Notes: generated from the sequence alone by a model not told the origin. 23,264 bases of DNA from Lewinellaceae bacterium (GCA_016710765.1 JADJUJ010000013.1:1-23264), one strand, 5' to 3'; numbered from the stretch's first letter, positions 1-9,029 are shown. Translations and numbers: made by a program.

Positions 1-329
1 CATCCTGTTCAATGGCATTTTTCCAGCGGGCCTCATTGGTTTCAATGCCGATGCTGAGGATATCGAACTTTGGGCTGAAACTTTTGGTGCATAGGCCAAC
101 GAGTTGGGTGGTTTTCCAGCCCGGCAGGGGCCAAATTCAACTCCCCCAAAACTGCACGAGTTCCATTTGCTGCGAAAATCGGTGCTGCGAATACCGTCGC
201 CATTCATGGACATGAAAACCGGCAAGGGTTCTCACTGGCACTAAAATTGGGTTTGCGGTACTGGTACCAGGCAAACATGACAAAGAAGGCCAAAATACCG
301 AGGCCCCATTGCGTTTGTTTGGATGTCAT
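1..329 (-). CDS. TlpA-like thiol-disulfide oxidoreductase (partial, frameshifted)
   Basis: Read on the minus strand from ATG at 329, the product begins MTSKQTQWGLGILAFFVMF, a short N-terminal membrane anchor, followed by YQYRKPNF. After one or two frame changes near 130-215 the reading continues as QMELVQFWG, then a stretch that reads GPCRAG in a neighbouring frame, and then FDILSIGIETNEARW. This is the shape of the thioredoxin fold of TlpA/ResA redoxins (beta strand, WxxWCxPC, then a strand with 'ILSIGIE'). The first active-site Cys is not readable, because the indels fall at that place. Family members reduce or isomerise disulfides in the periplasm, anchored in the inner membrane. The 3' end lies beyond the left edge of the window. 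It is divergent from the flavin reductase gene. The fold is fairly certain; the exact subfamily is not. Confidence 0.6.
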
Positions 330-382
330 GGTATGCTGTTGTGGATCTGTCGTTTGTGGCGCGAATATCGGCAATGGAAGTT

Positions 383-390
383 TACCTTTG
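383..390 (+). promoter_or_regulatory. Possible -7 promoter element for the flavin reductase gene
   Basis: TACCTTTG matches the Bacteroidota -7 consensus TAnnTTTG and lies 80 bases upstream of the ATG at 471. A TTTG at 353-356 would be the -33 element, but the 26-base spacing is longer than the usual 19-21, so the assignment is tentative. Confidence 0.35.
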
Positions 391-470
391 CATTATGAAT
401 TGGCATGGCCATACTTTTCGATACCTCACGCCATGCACTGACCAATATTTAACAAAAAATAGCATCCAAC

Positions 471-1352
471 ATGCTGCGAATCGACCCCACCAAGATACCT
501 ACCGTTGATTTACACCAATATATTTTAGGTGCCGTGGCGCCACGCCCTATCGCCTTCGCCAGCACCATCAGCAGCGATGGCGTACTGAACCTGGCCCTTA
601 TAGTTTCCCTTCAATGCTTTCAGCAGCAACCCGCTCCATCCTGATTTTTTCTGCCAACCGGCGTGGACAACAACACTACTAAGGATACCCTTGAAAAATG
701 TTCAGACACCTGTGAAGTCGTCATCAATGTAGTGCCTTATGATATTGTCCGACAGATGGCCTCGTCAGCTGTTGAACACGGCGCGGATATCAGCGAGTTT
801 GAGAAAGCTTACTTTACGCCCCTTGCCTCTGAGTTTACGCCCTTTCGCGTGGCGGAAAGTCCAGTACAAATGGAATGCAAGGTGGAGCAAATCCTGCCCT
901 GGGCGACGATGGTGGCGCTGGCAACCCCGATCATCTATGCCGCATCCCCGCTGATGCACATCAGCGAATCGGTATTGTCGGATTCTGGCCGGATCGATCC
1001 CCATAAAATCGATTTAATGGGCCGTAAGGGGCCGCTTTTATTACGCTCGTGCCAGTGGAAAAGCAGTGTATGAAATTGTTCAAAAGGTCACCCAGTTTGG
1101 CATAGGTTTCGACGGTCCGCCGGCGAGCCTGACACTCCGAGGTTTTGACGGGCAACAATCTTGCGCAGTTAGCCAAAGGAACAACTCCCAGCAGGGAGGC
1201 CGCCACGGCCTACTGGTAAGACAACGGCAGGGTACATGATATTTTGGGCGGAGCCGATGCTGCTTTGGCCTTGCAGGAGCATGCAAAAACCGCACTGGAC
1301 GCCGACGAAGTTGAACTGCGCAGCCTTGGCGGTACTGAGTGTATTGTCATAG
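471..1352 (+). CDS. Flavin reductase family protein (FMN-binding split-barrel), frameshifted
   Basis: Starting at ATG 471 the protein reads MLRIDPTKIPTVDLHQYILG, then AVAPRPIAFASTISSDG. After a frame change near 600-665 it continues DNNTTKDTLEK, EVVINVVPYDIV, EFEKAYFTPLASE, FRVAESPVQMECKVEQI and GRIDPHKIDLMGR. These are the hallmark segments of the DIM6/NTAB-type flavin reductase family: the RPIAFASTI strand, the 'NTxKDTLEN' FMN-contact region and the SPVQxECK segment. Members bind FMN and reduce flavins or aromatic substrates with NAD(P)H in the cytoplasm. The tail reads VLTGNNLAQLAK in a second frame, then meets an in-frame TAA at 1217-1219. The same frame runs on as DNGRVHDILGGADAALALQEHAK and finishes near 1352 in another frame, giving about 294 residues, the normal family length. 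I therefore treat the TAA as an error. It stands alone, with no obvious operon partner. Confidence 0.8.
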
Positions 1353-1441
1353 TCACACCATCCATTAAGGAGGCATGGCATTGGAGGGCCGATCAATTGA
1401 CGGCATAAGAATTTTTAAACCACATGTTTTTCAAAAATTAG

Positions 1442-1489
1442 TTCGGGACATTTCATAATTTAACGTGAATTATGAAATGCCTGTCCGAA
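1442..1489. repeat. Long inverted repeat in the 1353-1659 intergenic region
   Basis: Perfect 12-bp arms CATTTCATAATT (1449-1460) and AATTATGAAATG (1468-1479) flank a 7-nt loop. Outer arms TTCGGGACA / TGTCCGAA extend the stem imperfectly to 1442 and 1489. The sequence GCCTGTCCG then recurs about 20 bases downstream, and CTTGCC / GGCAAG forms a small second stem. There is no T tract, so it is not a classical terminator. The rest of 1353-1659 shows no gene and no clear TAnnTTTG box. Confidence 0.6.
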
Positions 1490-1659
1490 TATTGTCTTGC
1501 CTGTCCGGCAAGTGGTTTTCTGCAGGTTTTCGATAGCAAATCGTCTGGATTTCTCCCATTCCTAGCCGGGAAATTTCCATACGTTGTACCCAAGAATCAA
1601 GGCTGATGGAATAGTTAGCAACATTCTCATTTCCCAAACGATAAAGCTTGAAAATCGGT

Positions 1660-4600
1660 ATGAAAGGTCTATTTACTGCAATTCTCCTTTTTTCATACCC
1701 CCAGATTTTTTCGACAGGCCGCCAGCTTTCTCCGCTCTGGCGCCTACCGTCGGTGAACCCGGGAATTCCAACTCACTGGAGCCTTTGGAAGCGCCCGGAG
1801 CAGTTAAACGAAATGTTCAGTACTTTACCGGATTTTTGAGGCTCCGCTGACACGATCCACGACTTCAGTGCTTCGCAAAGCGGAGTTCTTGATTGGCATT
1901 TCAGTTCGACTGGATGAGACGCTGGCGTTTCAGGTCAGCCGCGTTTTCACTGGGATGGAAACGCCACCCTCCACATCGCTTCAGAATCGGGCGTAGAGGA
2001 GTACCCCATGCCGGCACCCACCACCTATCGGGGACATCTTGTTGGAATCCGGCGAGCAAAAAGTTGCCTGCACCTTTGCCGACGGATACAGTTCGGGACC
2101 TGATCCTGTACGGGGACCATGCTGGAATTCTGGGAACCCCTTCTGACTGATTCCCAATGCGCCGCACAACTGAATCATCCGGTACAACGTTGGGATGCCA
2201 TAACGCCGGCGGGAGCACGTTGTACTGTCGAAGCAGAAGCACCTTTAGAACAAAAGCCGGCCAGCAGCGCCGAAACAGCCAGGTACCGACTGGATGTTAC
2301 GCAGATTGAACTTGCCCAGGCAGCCGACTGGTCCATGTGGTAAAAAATTTGCGTCGCGCCACCGGGGTCATCGACCACACGGCCGCCGTTATGAACGAAT
2401 CCCAACCAACTACGACAACGAGTTCACCAATGGAATTAATTTCAGGGCTGGTAGGAACCTGGCTGTCCTCCTGCAGCAGTTGCGACCCCGACAGTCTCAA
2501 CGGTTCCGGATGAGTGCTGACCAGTTTCAGTCTCTGGGCCAATGGCCTGAACGGATTCCCTGGGTTGACTTACGATATTGGGCAGCCTCTGACCAACCGC
2601 GATATTGACGGCTCCGTGGTAGGGGCTGGCTTATGTAGGTACGGCCTGTACCGGGTCCAAAATACCACCGGATACAGGATTGACCTCCGGAGCCCTCCTG
2701 TGATGCACCGTTTCTGAAGGAAATGGGACATTAACTCAGCGCATCGCACGACTCCCTCCGGATCGCCTTCTACCATCATGGTCCCCGTGGACAACAGTTC
2801 TAATGCCTGGAGTGCCCAACTCTGGGGCAATCAACCCCAAAGTATTCAGGATCGCATCAATTACGGATGTCTTTTCCTGTGTTCGTCCGTCCACTTTGAG
2901 TATGGTAAAGTGGGAGAAGAAGGGTTCCGCAACCGGGAAGCCAGCGAAATCTCAGAAACCACCACTCTTTACGATTGGCGAAACCGGTTTGATGTATTTT
3001 GGGTTAAACCAGATAGAGCCGGGAGCCTTGTTGAAGGAAAACGGAATTGATACTTCCCGGCGGGAACCATGAACACCAGCATTTTTCCGAAGGGCCCGCC
3101 TCCTGGCCAATGGGTGGTTATGGTTGCGCTATTCGCAGTATTACAACAACCTGCCGCCCGGGCAATACGTATGGAAAGCGTACCAGCGCATTGCCAACGT
3201 GATTATGTACAGGTAACCTCTAAGTCTACATTTATTATTGACGCACCTCCGACCAGCTCAGGCGAAAAATTGCACCTGCCCATGAATGGCAACACTCCAT
3301 GATGTATCAGGCCTCAACAACCATGCAGTGAAAAGGAGGCGCACGCTCAGTTACGGTACTGACCATTTCCGGCAACTGCAACGGGGCAGCCAGAATTACC
3401 AACGGTGTTTACCCGGAAGCGCCGGTCATCAACGAACGTGAAGTATCCTTCAGTTTAAACATGAATCAGCAGGAACAAATGGTGATTTACGACAGCGGTC
3501 CGAACGAAATCGAATCCGAGGATTTTCGGGTCGGCGTTTATAAACCCGATGGATTGTGGGGAAATGCCGGATTTTGATAACAGTTTCGATATTTTTTTCT
3601 ACCTGTGATCATGACATTGCCAAATTCTTCGATGCCTGAAAACAGGCTGGCACCATGTAGTGGCCAGCAGAGTGGCGGAAGGCTCGAAAAATTCCGGATC
3701 AAGGATCGACGGCCAGTTGCCGGGCGGACATGCGTATGACGGCACCTCCGGGATGCAAATATGGACACAACAAACACAACCATTCAGCCTGCCTGACGCA
3801 TCCGGCGTCCCCAACCTTTTGCCAGCAAGCTATAAAACTTATATAGGGCGGGATTCGCAGCAACTGACCGAATTTTTTGACGGCTGGATCGATGAACTGC
3901 GGGTATTCAACCAACTGCTCGACGTTACCGGAAATGACCACACTTACAACCTCACGGACGACAACCCGAATAACATCAGTGTGTCGGCCAGCCATTGCTT
4001 TATTGTGAAGGTCAGACCATACAGCTGAATTCTACGGCGGACAATGCCACCGCATTTTCCTGGACTGGGCCCGGAAACTTTTCTTCAAACCTCCCCAACC
4101 CAAGCATCAACAATGCGACACTTGCCATGAGCGGCAATTATATCCTGACCATCAACCTTACCGGCGGATGTATTGTGAAAGACACCGTGAATTTGATGGT
4201 AAATATCCAACCGGTGGTAAGTGTTACCGGAATGACGACTGTTTCGGATACCTGAATGGCAGTGCGCTTGCCATCGCGTCTGGTGGCACAGGCCCGAGTT
4301 ATACCTGGAGCAATGGCCAAACCTCCGCGATGGCAACTGGGCTTACCGGCTCAACTACCTTTACTGTCACCGTCACCAACAGCGCAGGCTGTACGGCGAG
4401 TTCTTCGGTATTTATGGAACCATATATGCCCCAGGTCCAGATCACCGGCATCATGGATGCCTGTCTGAACCAGAACAACGGGAATATTACCGCACAGGCG
4501 ACCGACGGCGAGCCGCCTTATCAGTTTCAATGGAGCAACGGGGTAACGACGTCAACGGTCAACAATCTGTGGCCGGGGTCTATACTGTTACCGTTACTGG

Positions 4601-7130
4601 CAGCAATGGCTGTGCGGCAACTTCAACGGCGACCGTAAACCAGGCCGCCACACCAGCAGCCGGGATCAGTTCAACTACACCTACCTGCGCCAACCACCTT
4701 GACTAGCCACTTCCGTTGCCAGCGGAGGCATTACACCCGGTACCAATATTTATGGAGCAACGGACAACTACGCCTTCGGCCTATAACCGGTTGCCGGCAT
4801 GTACACGGTGACCATTACCGGCGCCAACGGGTGTTCTGTGACGGCCATTGCCACAGTCGACTCGAACCAACGCCGGTTGTTACCGTAACGAATTAAGCGG
4901 CGCCCTGTTTGTGAGAGTCGGATGGAACAGCAACCGTTACCGCTGCGGGTGGCATCAGCCCCTATCAGTACATCTGGTCCAGCGGAGCATCTGGCCCAAC
5001 GGCTTCCTACCTTTCGGTTGGAACTGACACCGCAACCGTTTACGGTGGAAACGGCTGCCCGGAACAGCAACCGTAGTGCTTCCCCAGGCCGCCACGCCTG
5101 CAGCCACGGTTTCTTTCCTCCACAAACGCCTGTCCCGGACAGCCTGTTGGTACCGCCATGGTTACCGTCACTGGCGGCGAAGCACCTTTCCAATATTTAT
5201 GGACCAATGGACAAACCAACGCTACGGCCATCGGGTTGGCTGCCGGCACCTATACCGTGACGGTTACCGGAAACAACGGTCGCACCGCCACGGCACCTGC
5301 ATTTATCGGGCTCCTCGCGCCCCAATACCAATACTACAGTAACCAATGCTTGCACCAATTCCGCCAATGGCACCGCCACGGTAAACGTCACCGCTGGAGC
5401 GCCTCCCTATCATGCCTGAACATGGGCCAAACCGCCGAAACTGCCATTGGTCTGACACCGAACCTACACCGTTACCGTTACTGAATGGGGGATGGATCGG
5501 AGAATTGCCAGTGCTACTGTGGGGACAGAGCACACCCATAGCAAGCGTTTCCTGGCTTCAAGCGGTACCTGTGCCGGGCAAGCCAGTGGTTCTGCCACCG
5601 TATCGTTTTCCGGTGGCACCATGCCTTATGTATACCTGTGGACCAATGGACAATCAGGGCTACAGCCTTAGGACTGGCTGTTGGAACAGACACCGTTACA
5701 GTGACCAGCGCCAACGGATGCTTTGCTACCGCCACTGCAAGCATCACTGAATTCAGCACACCGATGGCGAATATCAGCGCTTCTGCCAACAGCCGTTCGG
5801 GAACCGCCAACGGAAGCGCCACCGTATCCGTTACAGGCGGGGCTATGCCATACCAATACCTGTGGAACAACGGACAAAATACCGCCACCGCCATCAACCT
5901 GGCGGCTGGAACCTATACCGTTACGGTAATTGGAAACAACGGCTGTACCGATGTGAAGCTACGGCAACAATAGGTGTAGCATCAACTCCCGTCGCAAACA
6001 GTCCTTCGCTACCGGCACCTGTGCCGGGCTATCGAATGGTACGGCCACCGCACCGTTACCGGCGGCGACATGCCCTATACTTTCTCCTGGAGCAACGGAC
6101 AAAAATACGCCGTCGCAACCAACCGGCGGCTGGCAGCCATACAGTAACGGCTGGCAGTAGCGGTTGTTCGGCTACCGCCACTGCTACCATAGGCTCCGAC
6201 GGTACCCTGTTGCCAATATTGGCGCCACACCGACGCCTGCCCCGGCAGAACAACGGTGCAATAACAGTATCAGCCAGCGGCGGCGGCAGTCCCTTTACCT
6301 TCCTTTGGAACAACGGACAAACAGGCGCCACGGCCAACAACCTCGCACCCGAACCTACACCGTTACGGTTACTGGCAACAACGGCTGTACCGCCACGGCC
6401 AGCGCTACCGTCAGCGCAACCACAGCACCATCGGCCAGCATTGCTGCCACAACGGAAACATGCCCGGGCTTGTCCACCGGATCTGCCACGGCAATGGCTT
6501 CCGGCGGCATCCAACCCTACCAGTATAACTGGAGTAACGGACAGACGGGGCTACTGCAACCAACCTTGCCGCAGGAGCCTACACCGTCACCGGCCATTAC
6601 AGGAAATAACGGTTGCGGCAGTATGACCATAGCGACTGTGGGTAGTTCACCGGCCATCACGTTGTCCATGAACACTATTGACCTACCCACCGGCCTTTGT
6701 CAGTCCACTTTATCGGTCAGCGGTGGCGTGCAGCCCTTGAGTTATACCTGGAGCAATGGCGAAAACACCAATCCGGCTTTGGGACTACCGAATGGCACGT
6801 TCTCCGTCACCGTATCCGACGCCAATGGCTGCACTTCCACCAGCAGCGGAAGCTGTATGGCCGTCGGAACAAGCGCTTTCGGCGACAACTTCAAGTTAAT
6901 GCTTTACCCCAACCCGAGTTCCGGGCTATTTTTGCTTTCTGTCCAGTCACCCCAGACCATTGAAGCCGAGATCAGGGTATTTGATGTGTTGGGCGCAGCG
7001 GTTTACTGATCACATGCTTCCGGGACGGAATGGACCCGGGAAATAGACTTGGAGTACCCAAATGGCAGGCGTCTATTTTGTGGAGATCAGCCTGAGGGGC
7101 AGACGTATCTTTGAAAAGATAGTTTGGTAA
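1660..7130 (+). CDS. Giant SprB-repeat surface protein with LamG-like domain and T9SS type A sorting domain
   Basis: The ATG at 1660 begins MKGLFTAILLFSYPQIFS, a Sec signal peptide. A long ectodomain follows (about 1700-3550) that I cannot assign; it contains readable pieces such as ISGLVGTWLSSC, LTIGETGLMYFGLNQIE and YYNNLPPGQYVWKAY. A concanavalin/LamG-like domain (about 3600-3950) shows GWHHVVASRVAEGSKNS, YIGRDSQ and FFDGWIDELRVFNQLL. An Ig/PKD-like segment follows (SWTGPGNFSS), then about 12 SprB repeats, and finally the T9SS type A C-terminal domain: LMLYPNPSSGLFLLSV, VFDVLGAAVY and GVYFVEISLRGRRIFEKIVW. The corrected length is about 1820 residues. SprB-type proteins are exported by T9SS and act as mobile adhesins in gliding, or as surface adhesins or matrix proteins. 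Many +/-1 frame changes interrupt it. It is monocistronic, and a hairpin follows the stop. The architecture is well supported; the exact function is not known. Confidence 0.85.
4215..6860 (+). repeat. About 12 tandem SprB repeats, period about 222-225 bp
   Basis: Each unit encodes about 74-75 residues ending in the pattern W(S/T/N)NGQT-x-A-T-x-x-L-AAGTYTVTVTGNNGC. The W-x-NG positions fall near 4310, 4530, 4755, 4975, 5200, 5415, 5640, 5865, 6090, 6305, 6530 and 6755, a strikingly even spacing. DNA identity between neighbours is high around GGAACCTATACCGTTACG-like stretches. The high repetitiveness may have promoted both real length variation and assembly errors. Confidence 0.85.
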
Positions 7131-7145
7131 AATAACACGATCTTA

Positions 7146-7173
7146 GGAGGGGACGAGTGGCAATCGCCCCTCC
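7146..7173 (+). terminator. GC-rich hairpin downstream of the SprB-repeat gene
   Basis: GGAGGGG-A-CGA / TCG-CCCCTCC forms a strong stem with a short loop 16 bases after the stop at 7130. There is no following T run, so it may be an mRNA 3'-end stabiliser rather than an intrinsic terminator. Confidence 0.4.
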
Positions 7174-7239
7174 CATGGTTGCTGTGAATCGTCTGGACCC
7201 TTTAATTTTTGAAACAGCGCACCCTGTGTACACCCAGAT

Positions 7240-7443
7240 TTTTGCGCAGCAAAACACCGGGGGGGGTCTGCGGAAAATATTTTGCGAAGCAAAACGGAAA
7301 ACCAAAACGATATTGATAATTAGATTTTTGCGCAGCAAAACATCTTAGTTGCAGCGAGTTCTGCGGGACAACCATTTTGCGAAGCAAACGAGGGCCAACC
7401 AAAACGATTTTACGACCCAGATGTTTTGCGAAGCAAAACATCT
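7240..7443. repeat. Cluster of five TTTTGC-n3-GCAAAA palindromes with a roughly 96-bp duplication
   Basis: Five copies of TTTTGC(GAA/GCA)GCAAA(A) start at 7240, 7280, 7326, 7375 and 7424. The last is extended to AGATGTTTTGC-GAA-GCAAAACATCT (7420-7443). Copies 2 and 3 are repeated as copies 4 and 5 at offsets of 95 and 98 bases, together with the sequences ACCAAAACGAT and GCGAGTTCTGCGGGACAA, so two palindromes plus their spacers were duplicated as a unit. The cluster lies between the convergent ends of the SprB-repeat gene and the lipoprotein gene, and no gene is seen in it. It resembles REP/short palindromic repeats or a MITE. Confidence 0.7.
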
Positions 7444-7545
7444 GCGAATTCCGCGAGTTCTGCGGGACAAACTATTTAAGGGGGAAATGGAAACCAGACT
7501 ACGCTCCACCTCCTCCGGGAGTTGCAGCAATCAGCAAAGGATTGG

Positions 7546-8043
7546 CTATTCGTACTCCTGGTCTAAAGAATCGCCGGGAAACACGCAGGTTTTGGTCGCC
7601 TTCCAGCAACTATCGAGCGGTGGAGCGCCGGCATCCAGCACGCGGGCAACCATCCAACGCTGGTTAATGCGCTGCATCCACACGGTATCGGCGATATCCC
7701 GCCCAACCTCGTCTTTGGTAAAATAGCGCACAGGGCAGTATCGCCCTGCACCTCGCACACCAAATCGCGCAATAAAGTTATAGAGACCACTCCTGCCGGA
7801 ATCAGCCACTCCTGTAATAGCGCAGGAAGTTGATAAATTCCAAGGCTTCGCCTGTGCTGCAAAACACTGGCAGAATCGTACATGTCCTGATCGATATAAC
7901 TTTGCCATTGAATGAGCACATCCTCTGGCAAGGTTTGATCTGCGGCAGGAAGTGCAGGGGCTACTGCAGGCGGCCCAAAGCACCAATGCCAAGGTGCCGA
8001 TGGCCAACAATACTACTTTATGAAATCGCCTTTTGACCAACAA
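7546..8043 (-). CDS. Small lipoprotein, possibly DUF4878-like, frameshifted
   Basis: From a TTG start at 8043 the product reads MLVKRRFHKVVLLAIGTLAL, then VLWAAC, a lipoprotein signal with its lipobox Cys at about residue 26. In the next frame it continues PEDVLIQWQSYIDQDMYDSAS, then segments with CEVQGDTALC, and in the first frame YFTKDEVGRDIADTVWMQRINQRWMVARV before the stop at 7546. The pattern of a helical 'W..YI..DMYDSA' segment, then 'CEV.GDTA.C' and a closing 'D...W...NQRWMV' strand resembles the NTF2/cystatin-like DUF4878 lipoproteins of Bacteroidota. That assignment is inference. About 165 residues. No in-frame ATG precedes the signal, and TTACATTTG just upstream overlaps the likely start, so the true start is uncertain. 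Confidence 0.6.
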   Translation of the reverse strand: MLVKRRFHKVVLLAIGTLALVLWAACSSPCTSCRRSNLARGCAHSMAKLYRSGHVRFCQCFAAQAKPWNLSTSCAITGVADSGRSGLYNFIARFGVRGAGRYCPVRYFTKDEVGRDIADTVWMQRINQRWMVARVLDAGAPPLDSCWKATKTCVFPGDSLDQEYE

Positions 8044-8084
8044 ATGTAAGTCAAAAACGATTAGATAATTTTTTTTTCAAAAAA

Positions 8085-8117
8085 CTTGGATGGTTCAATT
8101 TTCCATTCTTATCTTTG
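8085..8117 (+). promoter_or_regulatory. Promoter for the half-tRNA array and tRNA-Val
   Basis: CTTG (8085-8088) and TATCTTTG (8110-8117) are separated by 21 bases. The second element is a perfect Bacteroidota -7 box (TAnnTTTG). Transcription would start near 8124, just before the first tRNA-like unit at 8151, and run to the terminator at 8525-8550. Confidence 0.65.
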
Positions 8118-8150
8118 CACCCGCTTGAGAGAGGCAACAGAAATTTAATA

Positions 8151-8443
8151 GGAGTTTAGCCAATTGGTTCAGAGCATCCTGATTTTATATCGGGAGGGTC
8201 GGGATTCAAGGAGAACACGAATAGGGAGTTTAAACCAGTTGGTTCAGAGCATCCCGATTTTACATCGGGGGGTCGGGATTCAAGGAGAACACGAATAGGG
8301 AGTTTAGTTAGTTCAGAGCATCCCGATTTTACATCGGGAGGGTCGGGATTCAAGGAGAACACGAATAGGGAGGTTGGCTCCAGTTGGTTCAGAGCATCCC
8401 GATTTTACATCGGGAGGGTCGGGATTCAAGGAGAACACGAATA
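8151..8443 (+). repeat. Four tandem 5'-half-tRNA-Val units
   Basis: Units start at 8151, 8224, 8298 and 8368, with the true tRNA at 8444, so the period is 70-76 bp. Each unit copies the 5' half of the tRNA-Val that follows: GGGAGTTTAG, a D-arm like AGTTGGTTCAGAGC, an anticodon arm CCCGATTTTACATCGGG, and GGGTCGGG. In place of the T-arm and 3' acceptor strand it carries a conserved non-tRNA linker of about 22 bases (GGATTCAAGG then AGAACACGAATA). The units cannot fold into complete tRNAs. They appear to be transcribed with the tRNA from the promoter at 8085-8117. Small differences between copies (loss of a few D-arm bases in unit 3; TATAT in unit 1) may be sequence errors. Confidence 0.8.
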
Positions 8444-8518
8444 GGGAGTTTAGCTCAGTTGGTTCAGAGCATCTGCCTTACAAGCAGAGGGTCGGGGGTT
8501 CGAATCCCTCAACTCCCA
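8444..8518 (+). tRNA. tRNA-Val (anticodon TAC)
   Basis: The gene folds as a complete cloverleaf. The acceptor GGGAGTT pairs with AACTCCC, with A as discriminator. The D-stem is GCTC/GAGC. The anticodon stem TCTGC/GCAGA closes a 7-base loop CTTACAA, giving anticodon TAC. The variable loop is GGGTC, and the T-arm is GGGGG-TTCGAAT-CCCTC. CCA is not encoded. It is the only copy in this cluster with normal stems throughout, and is presumably the functional gene. Confidence 0.94.
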
Positions 8519-8524
8519 CAAGAA

Positions 8525-8550
8525 GGTCGCCAATTTGGCGGCCTTTTTTT
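8525..8550 (+). terminator. Rho-independent terminator after tRNA-Val
   Basis: GGTCGCC-AATTT-GGCGGCC (one G-U pair) followed by seven T, starting 6 bases after the tRNA. Confidence 0.85.
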
Positions 8551-8567
8551 GTTTTGTCTGCTATATC

Positions 8568-8644
8568 CGGAGTTTAGCCCAGTTGGTGCAAAGCATCCCG
8601 ATTTTACATCGGGAGGGTCGGGGGTTCGAATCCCTCAACTCCCA
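8568..8644 (+). pseudogene. tRNA-Val-like copy 1 with expanded anticodon arm
   Basis: This 77-nt unit keeps the acceptor (GGAGTT/AACTCC), the variable loop and an intact T-arm (GGGGG-TTCGAAT-CCCTC). The first acceptor pair is C-C. The D-stem is GCCC/AAGC, with two of four pairs lost. The anticodon arm is TCCCGATTTTACATCGGGA, 2 nt longer than in the true tRNA. The same changes recur in the other copies, so they are inherited features and not random errors. It is probably not a normal tRNA. Confidence 0.75.
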
Positions 8645-8650
8645 CTACAC

Positions 8651-8688
8651 AAGGGTTTAGCAGCAAGCGCTGTTAGACCCTTTTTTTT
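8651..8688 (+). terminator. Terminator of tRNA-like copy 1
   Basis: AAGGGTTTAGCAGC (8651-8664), loop AAGC, GCTGTTAGACCCTT (8669-8682), with a run of eight T (8681-8688). Nearly identical sequences follow tRNA-like copies 2 and 3. Confidence 0.85.
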
Positions 8689-8706
8689 ACCCAAAACCAC
8701 ATAATC

Positions 8707-8955
8707 ATGCCCCAGACCTACATTCTTTATTCAATACTACTCGACAAGTATTACATCGGACATACCGAAACAACTGCTGAAGAAAGGCTCCAAAAACATC
8801 TTAGAAACCACGATGGGTTTACAGCCAAGGCCAAAGATTGGTCCGTTGTTTTCGCACGCGCTTTTGAAACAAAATCCGAGGCAGCTGCTTTTGACCGAAA
8901 AATTAAATCCTGGAAGTCGAAAGCAATGATTCAGAAACTGGTCGGTGGAGTTTAG
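8707..8955 (+). CDS. GIY-YIG domain endonuclease, 82 residues
   Basis: The ATG at 8707 gives MPQTYILYSILLDKYYIGHT, in which YIL..YYIG is the GIY-YIG motif. The basic residues of EERLQKHLRNH include the likely catalytic Arg, and KDWSVVFARAFETKSEA supplies the conserved Glu helix. The Lys-rich C-terminus ends KLVGGV. Single-domain proteins of this size (UPF0213/YhbQ-like) are predicted structure-specific or homing-type nucleases. The gene is intact. Its last codons and TAG stop (8953-8955) lie inside tRNA-like copy 2: the GGAGTTTAG of the tRNA is read Gly-Val-stop. The gene follows a terminator immediately and no promoter is evident, so expression may be low or rely on readthrough. A second, damaged copy lies at 9224. 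Confidence 0.9.
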   Translation: MPQTYILYSILLDKYYIGHTETTAEERLQKHLRNHDGFTAKAKDWSVVFARAFETKSEAAAFDRKIKSWKSKAMIQKLVGGV

Positions 8956-9022
8956 CCCAGTTGTGCAAAGCATCCCGATTTTACATCGGGAGGGTCGGGG
9001 GATTCGGATCCCTCAACTCCCC
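8946..9022 (+). pseudogene. tRNA-Val-like copy 2, overlapping the end of the GIY-YIG gene
   Basis: It has the same body as copy 1, with the expanded anticodon arm CCCGATTTTACATCGGG and the GCCC/AAGC D-stem. The D-loop lacks one base, and the T-arm is altered (GGGGATTCGGATCCC), so the T-loop is damaged. The first 10 bases overlap the GIY-YIG coding sequence. Confidence 0.72.
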
Positions 9023-9029
9023 TCTACAC

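Noticed and set aside
663..1206. Minus-strand ORFs opposite the flavin reductase
   Set aside because: The plus strand carries the conserved family motifs in this interval; the minus frames show none.
5514..6514. Long minus-strand ORFs inside the SprB repeats
   Set aside because: They are antisense shadows of the biased repeat DNA; the plus-strand repeats have clear protein patterns.
8151..8443. CRISPR-like tandem repeats
   Set aside because: The repeat unit is nearly the whole period, there are no variable spacers, and the unit is clearly derived from tRNA-Val.
8374..8704. ORFs of 67 and 106 residues across the tRNA cluster
   Set aside because: They run through tRNA, terminator and tRNA-like sequence. 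Their residues (VQSIPILHREG, SGVRIPQLP) are just translated tRNA.
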